Part shown: piece after piece, positions 1-11,279 of the stretch
How positions within the stretch are numbered: the first letter of the stretch is position 1
How the letters are laid out: each line of letters opens with the position of its first letter
Assembly: GCA_028564925.1 (NCBI GenBank)
Contig: CM053029.1
Span: forward strand, 188,684,354 to 188,748,353
Source of the DNA: Lithobates sylvaticus
Taxonomy: Eukaryota; Chordata; Amphibia; Anura; Ranidae
Direction of reading: 5' to 3'
DNA: 64,000 nucleotides
Made by a program: the position numbers and the translations under genes
The notes under the pieces: generated by a model
The model's database searches: none
Told to the model about the DNA's origin: nothing
The model's input: the letters and a program-made list of their open reading frames with translations, nothing else

Positions 1-162
1 AGACTGCAGACATAGTACAAGAGATGGTCAGACTGCAGACATAGTACAGGAGAAGGTCAGAGACTGCAGACATAGTACAGGAGATGGTCAGAGACTGCAG
101 ACATAGTACAGGAGATGGTCAGAGACTGCAGACATAGTACAGGAGATGGTCAGAGACTGCAG
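1..162. repeat. 31-bp minisatellite at window edge
   Basis: About five head-to-tail copies of a 31-bp unit (agactgcagacatagtacag + gagatggtcag) are visible, with one copy shortened by two bases. The array starts at or before the window edge and ends at 'agactgcag' near 162. There are no unique spacers, so it is not a CRISPR array. The 240 bases after it (163-401) show no recognisable feature. Confidence 0.95.
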
Positions 163-625
163 TTCCTAAGGATGGAAGTAGATAATGGCCGACCAGACCC
201 GGCAATACAGCAACATCAGTTTTTTCTGATCAGGAGTCAGCTCACTCTGGGTTGCCCGTGGCGACTCCGCTGGGTAGTGCTCAGATCTCTATTCTGGCAA
301 TGACTCCCTTCCTTTCTTCACCAGGGATGACGCCAGTCTGTGCGGCTTTCCCTCTGGTGGCACAGGGCAGCAGGGTTCTCTTTCTGATGGTGTCCCCTCA
401 GCAGTGCCGATCCTGACCTCCCTGGGGCCCTAAGCAAAATTCTGCTGAGGGGCCCTCTACCTGACCCGTGATGCTGTGAGCTATGTAAACCATTTGCCAT
501 TGCCACACAGTCACACCTGACACTTCAGCGCTCCCAATACAATCCTCCCTCCTTTAAACAAAACAGTCAAAGAATAAGTACAACAATATAGAACAGACAT
601 TATATATTTATCTTTACATATCTGA

Positions 626-1195
626 GTGTGGATCCCCCACTTACATCAGGGTCCCAAGAGAGCCACCCCTTACATCAGGATCCCCAGAGAGCCTCCCCTT
701 ACACCAGGGTCCCCAGAGAGCCTCCCCTTACACCAGGGTCCCCAGAGAGCCCCCCCCCTTACACCAGGGTCCCCAGAGAGGCCCCCATACACCAGGGTCC
801 CCAGAGAGCCTCCCCCCTTACACCAGGGACCCCAGAGAGCCCCCCTTACACCAGGGTCCCCAGAGAGCCCCCCCTTACACCAGGGTCCCCAGAGAGCCCC
901 CCCTTGCACAAGGGTCCCCAGAGAGCCTCCCCCTTACACCAGGGTCCCCAGAGAGCCTCCCCTTACACCAGGGTCCCCAGAGAGCCCCCCCTTACACCAG
1001 GATCCCCAGAGAGCCCCCCCTTACACCAGGGTCCCCAGAGAGCCTCCCCTTACACCAGAGTCCCCAGAGAGCCTTCCCTTTACACCATGGTCCCCAGAGA
1101 GCCTTCCCCTTACACCAGGGTCCCCAGAGAGCCCCCCCTTACACCAGGGTCCCCAGAGAGCACCCCCCTTACATCAGGGTCCCCAGAGAGCACCG
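626..1195. repeat. C-rich ~28-bp minisatellite
   Basis: Roughly 20 tandem units of the type cccttacaccagggtccc + cagagagcct, 27-30 bp each, differ mainly in the length of the C run. The minus strand is G-rich. Frames of about 200 codons rich in Pro and Arg arise purely from the repeat unit. The unit resembles that of the array at 2526-3335, sharing a C run, a CAGG(G/T)GTCCCC-like core and AGAGCC. Confidence 0.95.
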
Positions 1196-1705
1196 GGGGG
1201 GACAGGGGGGGGGACAGGAGTTTAGAGGCTGCGAAGGGGGGGGGACAGGAGGTCAGAGGCGGCGCGAGGGGGGGACAGGAGGTCTGAGGCTGCGAGGGGG
1301 GGCAGGAGGTCAGAGGCTGCGAGGGGGGGACAGGAGGTCTGAGGCTGCGAGGGGGGGGCAGGAGGTCAGAGGCTGCGAAGGGGGGGCAGGAGGTCAGAGG
1401 CTGCGAAGGGGGGGCAGGAGGTCAGAGGCTGCGAAGGGGGGGCAGGAGGTCAGAGGCTGCGAAGGGGGGGGACAGGAGGTCTGAGGCTGCGGGGGGGGGC
1501 AGGAGGTCAGAGGCTGCGAGGGGGGGGACAGGAGGTCTGAGGCTGCGAGGGGGGCAGCAGGAGGTCAGAGGCTGCGAAGGGGGGGCAGGAGGTCAGAGGC
1601 TGCGAAGGGGGGGGCAGGAGGTCAGAGGCTTTGAGGGGGGAGGGGGGACAGGAGGTCAGAGGCTGCGAGGGGGAGGGGGCCCAGGAGGTCAGAGGCTGTG
1701 GAGGG
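1196..1705. repeat. G-rich ~27-bp minisatellite
   Basis: About 18 tandem units of the type caggaggtcagaggctgcga + a run of 5-9 G, begin directly after the C-rich array. The plus strand carries the G runs here, opposite to the neighbouring array, so strand asymmetry flips sharply near 1195. Repeated G runs could form G-quadruplexes (inference). Confidence 0.93.
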
Positions 1706-1760
1706 GACGTTTTATTTTTAAAAAATGGCGCCACTCGGCGCCAACGTGTCACTGCGCATG

Positions 1761-1957
1761 GGCCCGCTGCCGCCGCTGTGAGGGCAGCGGCGCCTGAAAA
1801 AAGATGGCCGCGGGGCCGACATGCAACTGCGCATGCGCCAGCGCTGTTGTCGCTGCTCGGCAATTTTCGGAAAGGCGGGCGCATGCGCAGTTGCATGTCG
1901 GCCCCGTGGCCATCTTTTTTTTCAGGCGCCGCTGCCCTCACGGCGGCGGCAGCGGCC
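1761..1957. repeat. CpG-rich inverted repeat with NRF1- and YY1-like motifs
   Basis: Arms of about 78 bp (1761-1839 and 1879-1957) are near-perfect reverse complements around a ~40-bp loop. Each arm holds an exact TGCGCATGCGC (1828-1838; reverse complement 1879-1889), the NRF1 consensus. Each also holds an aagatggcc-type stretch (1801-1809 and on the opposite strand near 1907-1915) resembling YY1 sites. CpG density is very high. It may be a foldback unit inside the hAT-like element. No transcript evidence can be seen. Confidence 0.85.
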
Positions 1958-1971
1958 CCAGGGGCCCCCGA

Positions 1972-2039
1972 GCAGAGCCGATCCGCCGCGGGGCCCTACA
2001 CAGCTTGCGTAGTCCGCGTATAGGGCGGATCGGCTCTGC
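1972..2039. repeat. Second short inverted repeat
   Basis: gcagagccgatccgcc (1972-1987) is matched by ggcggatcggctctgc (2024-2039), a perfect 16-bp stem with a 36-bp loop, just right of the larger CpG-rich hairpin. Confidence 0.85.
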
Positions 2040-2525
2040 CCCTCAGCACTTCCTCTCCCTGGAGTCCTGGGTGTACTTTCCCGGGATCCTGGAGCTCTCT
2101 CTCCCCCCCTCTTATTCAGCTTAGCATGCTGTGTGGGTTGCAGTTTCCGGGTCACAATGGGGCCGCCAGTCCACGGGACTACATGTCCCACAATCCTCTT
2201 CTCTGCTCCTTTTTATTGTATTTCTTCCATGGCCAATATGAAGAAGGGAGAAGAAACATAGCGGGCAGCTGACCTGGCAAGTACAGCAGTGCGAGGAGGA
2301 GAGGGAGGGTGGGGTCTAAGAGCCCGCAGCTGCTCTCTCTCCACTCAGACACAGGCGATCCGTTCTCCGGCTGCTTCGCTCTCCTCCTCTGACAGGAGGA
2401 GGGAGGGGGATGGGCAGTAAACACAGAGAGCCCTCTTCCTGTTGGCACAGTCTCTTCTGCCCTGATCCACTCCTGCATGAGGGATATTCTGGGGAGAGCT
2501 GACCTTCGGCATGCGCAGCTTATAT

Positions 2526-3335
2526 CAAAGTGCCCATCAGAGCCCCCCCACAGCAGGTGTCCCCCATCAGAGCCCCCATCCACAGCAGGTGTCCCCCATC
2601 AGAGCCCCCCACAGCAGGTGTCCCCCCATTAGAGTCTGTCCCCATCAGAGCCCCCCCACAGAAGGTGTTCCCCATCAGAGCCCCCCCACAGCAGGTGTTC
2701 CCCATCAGAGCCCCCCCCCCACAGCAGGTGTCCCCCATCAGAGCCCCCCACAGCAGGTGTCCCCATCAGAGCCCCCCACAGAAGGTGTTCCCCATCAGAG
2801 CCCCCCCGCCACAGCAGGTGTCCCCCATCAGAGCCCCCCCCCACAGCAAGTGTCCCCCATCAGAGCCCCCCCCCCCCACATCAAGTGTCCCCCATCAGAG
2901 CCCCCCACAGCAAGTGTCCCCCTTCAGAGCCCCCCCCACAGCAAGTGTCCCCCATCAGAGCCCCCCACAGCAAGTGTCCCCCATCAGAGCCCCCCACACA
3001 GCAGGTGTCCCCATCAGAGCCCCCCCACAGCAGGTGTCCCCCATCAGAGCCCCCCACAGCAGGTGTCCCCCACCAGAGCCCCCCCACAGCAGGTGTCCCC
3101 CCATCAGAGCCCCCCCACAGAAGGTGTCCCCCATCAGAGCCCCCCCCACAGCAGGTGTCCCCCATCAGAGCCCCCCCCCCCCACAGCAGGTGTCCCCCAT
3201 CAGAGCCCCCCACAGCAGGTGTCCCCATCAGAGCCCCCCCACAGCAGGTGTCCCCCATCAGAGCCCCCCCACAGCAGGTGTCCCCCATCAGAGCCCCCCC
3301 ACAGCAGGTGTCCCCCATCAGGTGTCCCCATAGAT
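2526..3335. repeat. C-rich ~29-bp minisatellite
   Basis: About 27 tandem units of the type cagcaggtgtcccccatcag + agcccccc, 26-32 bp each, vary in C-run length and a few substitutions (aaggtgtt, caagtgtc variants). Overlapping frames of 260-300 codons in several registers are repeat translations. The unit is probably related to that at 626-1195. Confidence 0.95.
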
Positions 3336-3811
3336 CAGTACCTGTCCAATACATCCCTGTATCTCGGGCGCGCTGGGAGCAGAAGCACTGTGCACATTGC
3401 AGAGGGTCGTGGTATCTCTGGTTACTAGGAGGGCGGCACTGGAACAGCATTTCTGGGAGTGCACTGGGGATGATTGGCAGCAGCTCCGGCCAACCCAGAA
3501 GAGAAGAGCCGACACACGCAGAGGCAGCGGGGCAGACAGGAGACTGCTCCACGCGCACCGGATTAGTGGAGTCTAGTACCAAAACGTGTTCCGGTACTAG
3601 GCTCCACAGAGGTACACAGAGGTACTCAGCAAGGATTCCGGGGACAGCTGGCGGGATGGGGAACCGCAGCACCCACTACATGCGCTCCACCTCCGCCTCT
3701 GGACACAGATGAGGAGGAGGGAGTGGAGCAGCACTCTGGAGCTTCGGCGCCCCCACCTCTGCGGCGCCTGGGTGCGGAGCACCCCACGCACCCTGCCTAG
3801 GATCGGCCCTG

Positions 3812-4125
3812 GTCCCAGTATATATGGAATAGGGTACCTCTGTCTTTCTGGCATCGCCAACAGCGGTCAGAGCAGGACGGGTAAATGGTGTGGAGAATGT
3901 CAGGTGTCTGATAACAAAAGTACATGATCTTGTATGCGTTTTCTTTATACAAGGTGTAGTGCGAGCTTTTAGCTGCTTGAGACCAAATCGCCTGCCAGGT
4001 GGCTTCTGGTATCTCCTCTCCCAGGACCCTCTCAATCTCCATTTTTATAGTTGTACATTTAACATTAGTTGTGCAGGGAGTATAAATATGGTTGAGCAGT
4101 CCAAAAGGCACCCAGTGCTCTTAGT
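3812..4125 (-). pseudogene. L1 (Tx1-type) ORF2 C-terminal fragment
   Basis: The minus strand encodes about 105 residues typical of the region after the L1 reverse transcriptase. It has a W-Q-x-I-W segment, then NAYKIMYFCYQTP, then the cysteine/histidine cluster CWRC...GTLFHIYW. This matches the CCHC-like C-terminal segment of L1 ORF2. It is cut off at its downstream (left) side exactly where the hAT-like element ends at 3811, so that element may have inserted into it. No reverse-transcriptase core is present, so this is a dead LINE remnant. Family assignment is by motif memory. Confidence 0.75.
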
Positions 4126-5598
4126 AATGTAACAGACCTGGTCAGATGTACCTCCTCCCCTTTTCTGCAATACAAATCAGTGTGGGAGATGTGTTGGTGG
4201 GTGTGGCTGTTACTCAGTTATGCAAGCACAAGGCACTGCAGTATGAGGAATAAAAGCTGCATTTTCACTAACGTAAAAGGGTATTTGGGGCTTTTCCTGA
4301 TAGAAATCAATCACAAATCATAACACGCATGAGTACAGGACTATAAAGCAATAAAATGTGTAAGAATTAAATTTGGCTTTAAAGTAAACCAATCACAAAC
4401 CTGAGCAATTCAGACTGAGAACTTGTATAAGCAAAGGTTTTCGCGTGTTAAAGCAACCAATCATACTAGGCCCCATCCCTTTTCTATCTCCTTATTGACC
4501 AGGAAAGTCACCCATCATGTTGATTAGTGAGGTGGATCATTTTATCATAGGCTCGCAAAATCTAACTTCTGATTTTTATTAATTTTTTGCATTTTTTTCA
4601 TCCTATGCTCATTATGAATTGCCCAGGTTTGTGACAGGTTTACCTCTGCATATCTAATTGACTGACTTTACACCGGTCACATTCCCATATATATCCAAAG
4701 AAAAAATCTATATTTCATTTAAAATAAAAACGCAAAATAATTCTTTAAGAATGCCAATCTATTTTTCCGCCTTGCTGCTTGTCGTTTCAACGCGTTCATC
4801 TCCCCCTCGTTGTCAAAGTGTAAATAGTCTTAACTAAATGTTTTTCGGCATCCAGCGGGGCCGGAGCCGTCATATACAAGACTGAGCGCTGTTGGTTTTC
4901 ATCTACATGTTACAAATCCATTCTGAATTTATCACCACAGATTTTAATTACTGCTACTGTGCCACTTGTCAGGCATATAATAAATAAATATAGTCCCACT
5001 ATTGTAATAAAAAGCTCATAGATCTGTCTTGTATAAGATTTAAGCCCAATTCAGAATGCATTGTTATTTTTTTTTTATTTTTTATTTTTGCTGTGACTGC
5101 TAACAGGGAGGGTGGGAGAATGAAAGGAGATTAGATAAAATGGCTAGAGTTTGGTGCTGTAATGGAATATATCAGGTTGAGTCCTTAGTGTCTCTCTACT
5201 TGTTGAATTGAAATGTATCCAGCTGGTTTGAGAAGCCATTAGTCTCTGATCATTATAAAGGTGTGACAGACGAAGAGGTGGCTAATAAAAACTACAGCTG
5301 GGAAGGTTTAATATGTGAAGGGAAATCTAGATGGGTATTCTTATTATGGAAAAATGTATAACAAAAAAAAAACAAGACTTGATGGACAGGAATTAGTAAT
5401 AGCCACAAAAAAACTTACAGCCTTCTCTGTTTCAAATACCGTAAGTATGATAAGGGATACATTCATTTTCTTCCTCCACTTTTATCTACTTAGAATCAAA
5501 ATCCACTGTGAGTCCAACCTCTGGTCACTTGAAATAATAACAACAAAACCAGCCTATTTTAATGATCATTACACTACAAAGGGTGATCCTCATTATCA
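4126..5598. other. AT-rich sequence without recognised feature
   Basis: This is AT-rich DNA with homopolymer T tracts (near 4590 and 5060). The longest frame, 5315-5683, has no recognisable motif and runs into the repeat that follows. It probably holds decayed repeats; I can name none. Confidence 0.5.
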
Positions 5599-5606
5599 TG
5601 TAGCGC

Positions 5607-7121
5607 TAGTGGTTCTCAACTGCTGTCCTCAGGACCCACTAACAAGCCAGGTTTGCAAGAAAACTAAAACACAGCACAGGTGATTAGGGATGAGCTGAAC
5701 ACCCCTTGGTTCGGTTCGCACCACAACTTGCGAACAGGCAAAAAAATTTGTACGAACACTGTTTATGGAACACGAACATGAAAAATAAAAAGTTCTTATT
5801 TTAAAGGCTTATATGCATGTTATTACCATAAAAAGTGTTTGAGACCCGGGTCCTGCCCCAGGGGACATGTATCAATGCAAAAGAAAGTTTTTAAAATGGC
5901 AGTTATTTCAGGAGCAGTGATTTTAATAATGCTTAAAGTGAAACAATAAAAATGACATATTCCTTTAAATATTGTGCCTGGGGAGTTGCCTTTAGTTTGC
6001 CTGTAGCACATTTTTCCCTGTGTTTAGAACAATACCACATCAAAACTAAATTTCTAAAGGAAAAAATGTAATTTAAAAACTACTCGCGGCTGTAATGTAT
6101 AAAAATCACAAAAAAAAAAAACGGCATGGGTCCCCCCCCCCCCAGTCCATTACCAGACAGAGGGGGTGATGTAAACGGATGACCCCGCCCTCAGCTATAT
6201 AACAGCTGTAATCGCGAAGAGGCTTCAGTTAGCGGGAGTTTTTTCCATTTTTTTTTCTTATCGGGTCATCGGAAGCTGTGATCGAAGATGAATGGACATT
6301 GCAGGACAGTTTTTTTTTTTTTTAATAAAGGTCCCAAATTGTCTACTTCCATTGTTAACATTTTGATACTTTTTTGGTGAATGTGTAGGGGTACAATGTA
6401 CCCGATACCCATTCACTTAGGGGGGGCCGGGATCTGGGGGTACCCTTGTTAAAGGGGGCTTCCAGATTCCAATAAGTCCCCCGCCCGCAGACTCCCACAA
6501 CCACCGGGCAAGGGTTGTATGGATGAGGCCCTTTGTCCCCATCAACATGGGGACAAGGTGTTTTGGGGGGACCCCAAAGCAGCCTCCCCATGTTGAGGGC
6601 ATGCGGCCTGCCAGGTTGCATGCTCAGATAAGGGTCTGGTATGGATTTTGTGGGGGACCCCTACACCTTTTTTGTTTTTAAATGTTGGTGCAGGGTTCCC
6701 CTTAATATCCAAACCAGGCCTGGAGGGTGTGGTATGGATTTTGGTGGGACCCCCACACAATTTTTTTATTTGGGTGCGGGGTTCCCCAAGGGACCTGGTA
6801 ATGGACTGGGGGGGAACCCATGCCATTTTTTCAATGATTTTTTATCTATATTGCCGGGATTTGACAATTCATTACAGCCACAAGCAGTTTTAAATTACAT
6901 TTTTTCCTTTAGAAATGTAATTTTGCTCTGGTATTGTTCTAAATACAGGAAAAATGTGCTACTTTAGAGGCATACTGTTCGACTCAAATATCGGGCTCAT
7001 CCCTACAGGTGATATAATTTGCGGCTCAGTGATTTCAGTATTCATGTCTGTATCTCGCCAAGGTAATACTTCAAATCTGGCCCGTTAGTGGGTCTTGAGG
7101 ACAAGAATCGAGAACCACTGA
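5607..7121. mobile_element. hAT-Charlie-like MITE, split by a second hAT element
   Basis: The ends are tagtggttctcaac on the left and, reverse-complemented, tcagtggttctc on the right, resembling the CAGTGGTTCTCAA termini of Charlie-group hATs. The ~35-bp arms also pair (gtcctcaggacccactaac with gttagtgggtcttgaggac). An exact 8-bp target duplication tgtagcgc lies at 5599-5606 and 7122-7129. Without the inner element (5685-7005) and one copy of its 8-bp duplication, the MITE is about 190 bp. Confidence 0.88.
5685..7005. mobile_element. 1.3-kb non-autonomous hAT element
   Basis: Terminal inverted repeats tagggatgagc (left) and gctcatcccta (right) are flanked by a perfect 8-bp duplication caggtgat (5677-5684 and 7006-7013). 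The interior has C-, T- and A-rich tracts and a GC-rich segment (6400-6830) with short frames that match no protein I recognise. A fragment of the same family sits in inverted orientation at 21712-21920. Confidence 0.92.
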
Positions 7122-7524
7122 TGTAGCGCCTCTTGTAAAGATCACTAAATCTGTCTGGTTTTGTTGGACTAGAATTAGCTACATAGCCAAACAATCAGGA
7201 AGCTACTAATGCTATCAACCCAGTGCTAAAGTAAGACAGTTCACCTTAATGTCGGGTCTGTATCTTTACATCCAAAATCCAAACAGGACTTCACAGGGAG
7301 TGTGTACTTCCTTACAATGAAGGTGCACCTTTTTCGCTCTCTGCTTCCTGAACAATTAGTCAAAATCTAACTTCCACAACTATCAGATGCTATAGCTTTT
7401 TGGCGGTGCATATGCAGGTAACCACTGGTGCAGCAACTGCCTGCATGCAATAGCTGTCGGTACAGATTCCTCCATCCACACTGTTTACATGGATGGAAGA
7501 GTCTATTGATTTCTCTTGTTCACC

Positions 7525-7694
7525 TAGGGTTGCCACCTTATCCCTTTAAAATCAAACACATATTAATTACACAGTTTCTGTGGCTGATTAAGGTGATAAT
7601 TAAACTCACTTGGTGCCTTATCTGCATGAAATTAGCCTCAGAACCTGTGTAATTAATATGTGTTTGGGTTTAAGGAGATGAGGTGACAACTCTA
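7525..7694. mobile_element. Palindromic hAT-type MITE
   Basis: The left end is tagggttgccacc and the right end reverse-complemented is tagagttgtcacc. About 60 bp of each arm pair, including acacatattaattacacag on both sides. The 8-bp target duplication tgttcacc is exact (7517-7524 and 7695-7702). Confidence 0.9.
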
Positions 7695-7974
7695 TGTTCA
7701 CCCCAATGATCGTGTATGGCTAGGCTTACTCTGGAAAAAAGTTCACTTCAGTGTTGCTGTAAAACAATAAGGTCCCTGAGCTGTTTTGATCATCAATTGG
7801 AGCTCTACTACAACAGGGATGACCTGAAGCATGAAATGAACAAAAAAAGTGTAATAAATGATGTTCTGATTAGTACTGATGAGAAAATATTGGTAAATAT
7901 GCACTATGCATTCTGTGCATGGGTGTAAGCTGTCACATAGATATGCACAATCTTTTTTTAACCAACTATACCAG

Positions 7975-8210
7975 CCATTCTCAACCAGGGTTCTGTGGAA
8001 CCCTTAGGTTGCTCCAGAAGCCTCTAGGGCAGTGATGGTGGACCTTGGCACCCCAGATGTTTTGGAACTACATTTCCCATGATGCTTATCTACACTGCTT
8101 AGTGCATGAGCATCATGGGAAATGCAGTTCCAAAACATCTGGCGTGCCAATGTTCCCCATCACTGCTCTAGGGGTTCCTTGAGCTGTGGCTGATTGACCT
8201 CTCATTTAAT
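7975..8210. repeat. hAT-like repeat carrying a nested MITE
   Basis: Sequence starting ccattctcaaccagggttct and resuming after the nested element with ggggttccttgagctgtggc belongs to a family also seen reverse-complemented at 16330-16510 (ggaaccctggttgagaaagg). The outer edges are not defined. Confidence 0.6.
8030..8165. mobile_element. 136-bp hAT MITE, near-complete palindrome
   Basis: It starts cagtgatggtggaccttgg and ends in the inverted copy ending catcactg. The arms around gatgttttggaactacattt / atgcagttccaaaacatc pair almost throughout. An exact 8-bp duplication ctctaggg lies at 8022-8029 and 8166-8173. Confidence 0.95.
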
Positions 8211-9964
8211 GAGGTCGCCTTAGTTCTGGGGCAACACTACCTAGCCAGCTGCAAGACACCAGTGTTCTTTTTAGCGGTCTATAATGTAGGTATTCTGATT
8301 ATCACCTTTTTCACACGGCTGGTTACATGCAGCCACTGGATTCCAGTAGCAAGAATCAACGGATACTTGGCTGCAATGACCATTGGATGCAAATAGCAGT
8401 GGCCACTCAACCTAATTAAACTAATGACAGACTGACAGCAGCGGCTGCTGTTCACAAGTAGCTGCACACAGAGCTGTTAGCTGCGGTTATGGATGAGTGT
8501 CTGAGCCTGGAGGCAGTCTGCTTCATCCAGTCTTGTACATCTGTCCCTAACCACTCTGTGTGTGGCTACATGTGAAGAGCGGTAGCCGTTGTTAGATCAA
8601 CAATGCCATTTCTCAAGTTCTATGTGTTATTGCACCAGCTGCACCAAATCACATAAAAAATTATATGTCACAGTATCTATTAACGTTCCAAGGTGGTCGA
8701 AAAATATAAAAATGAAGCAATGGCACCATTGTCCCTAGTAGTTATAAATATTTCTCTAAAATGTACACCATTACCACACTGGCATAAATACTGTAGTATG
8801 GAGGGATGGACAGTGGATTAGCACTGCAGACAACGTACTACTATCATGCAACAAATTAGTGTACAGACTGACAAATTAGTGTACGGTCTGTGCCCAAGGG
8901 TGTATGGGCATATGTTTATGTATGTTTATGCTAGAACCGGTGTATCCCATAATTAATTTGTACAGGTGGCTGTACACAACACCTCTTGCTCCTGAGTCCC
9001 AAAAAACAACCAAATGTTTACTTTGTGCAGCTGTATATCCCCAAGTGCGTTTAGAAATTGGTGTGGTTTATTTGATCTCCCTCAGCGTTACTAGGTTTGG
9101 TGCCCACAATAGATTTCAGCCACAGAGGAACTGAACTCTAACCACCACAAGTGTTGTAAAAGCCCACATAGAGGGCTGAGGATGTCCTTTTAAACCCTAA
9201 AAGACACTGCACAGTAAGAGGTAAGAGGCTGTTTCAAGCACGTGCAGCCAAAACATGTGAGTCTACAATTTTTTTTTTTTATCATGCATTTTTGGTATTG
9301 TAGAGAATCTTTTCTAAAACATTGAGTACATTCTGCAACAAGTGAAATGAACAGAAAACGAGGGAGTTAAGTGGAAGATTACCAAACTTGGCAGAAATAC
9401 AGAGGACAAGCCAAGGTATGCACTTTTGTAAATTGCAGCACTAAACGCTGGCGAAATTTCAAAACATTAAAGGTTAAAATTTGCTTTTCAGAGCATGTAC
9501 AGAGTAGTTCCTGAGATTTCCAAACCCACCGTCGAAAACACTGTTAACCCAGTCTGAGATCAGTGTCGCTGTGGGGGTTACTCAATGGAGCAAACGCTGT
9601 TTATAGAACAAATTGGGGAAAATAGTCTTTTAGCAGTTACCACTAACTGACTTCCCAGAATAGTGCAGAGTTTGAACCAATCAAAGCCCATTGTATCTCT
9701 CCTCCTGATGCTTCATATTCCAGTCCCTGTGGTGTAAACAACCGCTTTAAAGCTTGATTCTTTGCGTTTAGCAGATAGTCTACTATCAACAAGTAGATGA
9801 GTCATTTAGAATGAGGCACGTCTTTGATAAACTGCCTGAAACATGTAGCTACAAAAGAGTTATCTTCTAATGAAAGAAATATTATATAGAAAAAAATATT
9901 GCACTTTCTTTTTTGAACTTATACTTTATCTTTTAAAATTTGACCTACAGTATACCAAACTTTA
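8211..9964. other. No recognised gene; decayed sequence
   Basis: No coherent reading frame or clear repeat edge is seen. A 20-bp near-duplication (acaaattagtgtacagactg and acaaattagtgtacggtctg) sits at 8850-8890. Weak, degenerate resemblances to the hammerhead-like core occur near 9220-9262 and 9815-9850, but they are not good enough to call. Confidence 0.5.
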
Positions 9965-10950
9965 ACCTCTTGCCGACTGCCTATCGTACATGAACTGCGG
10001 CAGGTCGGCTCTGCTGCGCAAAATCACATACCTGTACGTCATTTTGTGCAATAGCCACTAGGGGGCACATGCGCATCGCTGGAGGCACAACCGTGCGCTG
10101 ATTGGACAGAGGGGGGCCAATCAGCGGGTCCGCAGGCCATCCGCGATTATTCCCGAGAGAGGTAGAACGGCGGTCTGCCTATGTAAACAAGGCAGATTGC
10201 TATTCTGACAGAGGAGAAGAGAGAGATCTTGTGTTCCCGCTAAAATTGAACACGGATCTCTGTCTTCCCCCAGTCAGAGCATCCCCCACACAGTTAGCGA
10301 GCATCCCCTAGGGACACATTTAACCCTTTGATAGCCCCTGATGTTAACCCCTTCCCTGCCAGTGGCATTAGTACAGTAACAGTGCATATTTTTAGCACTG
10401 ATCACAGTAATAATGTCACTGGTCCCCAAAAAAGCGCCAAAAGTGTCAGTTAGGTGTCCGATTTGTCTGCCGCAATGTCACAGTCCGACATTGTATTGTA
10501 AAAATCACTGATCGCCCCCATTACTAGAAAAAAAAATGCCATAACAATATCCCAAAGTTTGTAGAAGCTATAACTTTTGCGCAAACCAATCACTATATTA
10601 CTATAATATATCTATTATTATATATTGGGATTTTTTTTAACCAAAAATATGTAGCAGAATACACATTGGCCTAAATTGATAAATTTATATTTTTACATTT
10701 TTTTATTGGATATGTTTTATAGCAGAAAGTAAAAAATGTTGTTTTTTTTTCAAAATTGTCGCTCTTTTTTTGTTTATATCGCAAAAAATAAAAACCGCAG
10801 TGGTGATCAAATACCACCAAAAGAAAGCTCTATTTGGGGGGAAAAAAGGACATCAATTTTATTTGGGTACAGCATCGCACGACTGCGCAACTGTCAGTTA
10901 AAATAATGCAGTGCCGTATCGCAAAAAATTACCTGGTCATTAAGGGGGTA
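9965..10950. mobile_element. TTAA-family ~1-kb repeat, copy A
   Basis: It begins aacctcttgccgactgcc and ends near ctggtcattaagggggtaaa. It shares order and sequence with copy B at 46435-47340: a GC-rich left half with an 'attgga' stretch, then cagtcagagca, then ttaaccctttgat, gatgttaac and cccttccctgccagtg. The block gatcaaataccaccaaaa follows. The right terminal tgaagtggttaa seen in copy B is missing here. Non-autonomous; no transposase frame. Confidence 0.8.
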
Positions 10951-10984
10951 AAAGTAGATAGAAATCCTAAGATTTCGTTTTCTA

Positions 10985-11176
10985 AGGGCTCTTTCACACG
11001 GGGCGGATCAGTGCAGATCCGCCCCGTGGATATCCGCTTGCTCAGCGGGGATCGCTCATCCACTGAGCTCATCCGCTGACACCCGCTATCCCATAGGGAT
11101 ACATGTATGTCCGTTTTTCATCCGAAAACGGATGGGTGAAAAACGGACATACGGACCCTCCGTGTGAAAGAGCCCT
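10985..11176. mobile_element. MITE with 17-bp perfect terminal inverted repeats
   Basis: agggctctttcacacgg (10985-11001) is exactly inverted at 11160-11176. The interior holds further inverted segments (gatccgccccgtggatatcc; tccgtttttcatccgaaaac). It lies just right of copy A of the TTAA family, possibly inside its lost right end. The target duplication is not certain. Confidence 0.9.
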
Positions 11177-11279
11177 AAAGCATTATGTATGATGCACAAC
11201 TGAGGTTTTGTTTCTTAACAAATTACTGTTTTCACTGTTTTTCATCCTTTGTGGTATCTTTGTGGTATTCCAGCATCTC

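Larger units (their letters stand above)
402..3811. mobile_element. Large hAT-like non-autonomous element filled with minisatellites
   Basis: The left edge reads cagtgccgatcct and the right edge, reverse-complemented, reads cagggccgatcct, giving near-matching terminal inverted repeats of about 13 bp that start with CAG as in hAT elements. The flanking 8-mers (cccctcag and gtcccagt) do not match well, so the duplication is decayed or the left edge is off by a few bases. Inside lie three tandem arrays (626-1195, 1196-1705, 2526-3335), a CpG-rich hairpin (1761-1957) and GC-rich unique DNA (2040-2525 and 3336-3811). No transposase is visible. Long reading frames in both directions are translated repeats, not genes. 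The alternative is an older composite of several repeats. Confidence 0.55.

Noticed and set aside
1-162. CRISPR-like array
   Set aside because: Units are directly adjacent with no unique spacers, and the context is a vertebrate-type genome.
626-1287. Long Pro/Arg-rich reading frames as protein genes
   Set aside because: They are translations of a 28-bp tandem repeat in several registers on both strands, with no independent coding signal.
2511-3712. 260-305-codon frames as genes
   Set aside because: Same reason: overlapping frames through a 29-bp minisatellite.
9220-9262. Hammerhead-like string near caagcacgtgcagccaaaac
   Set aside because: Core too degenerate and no flanking duplication found.
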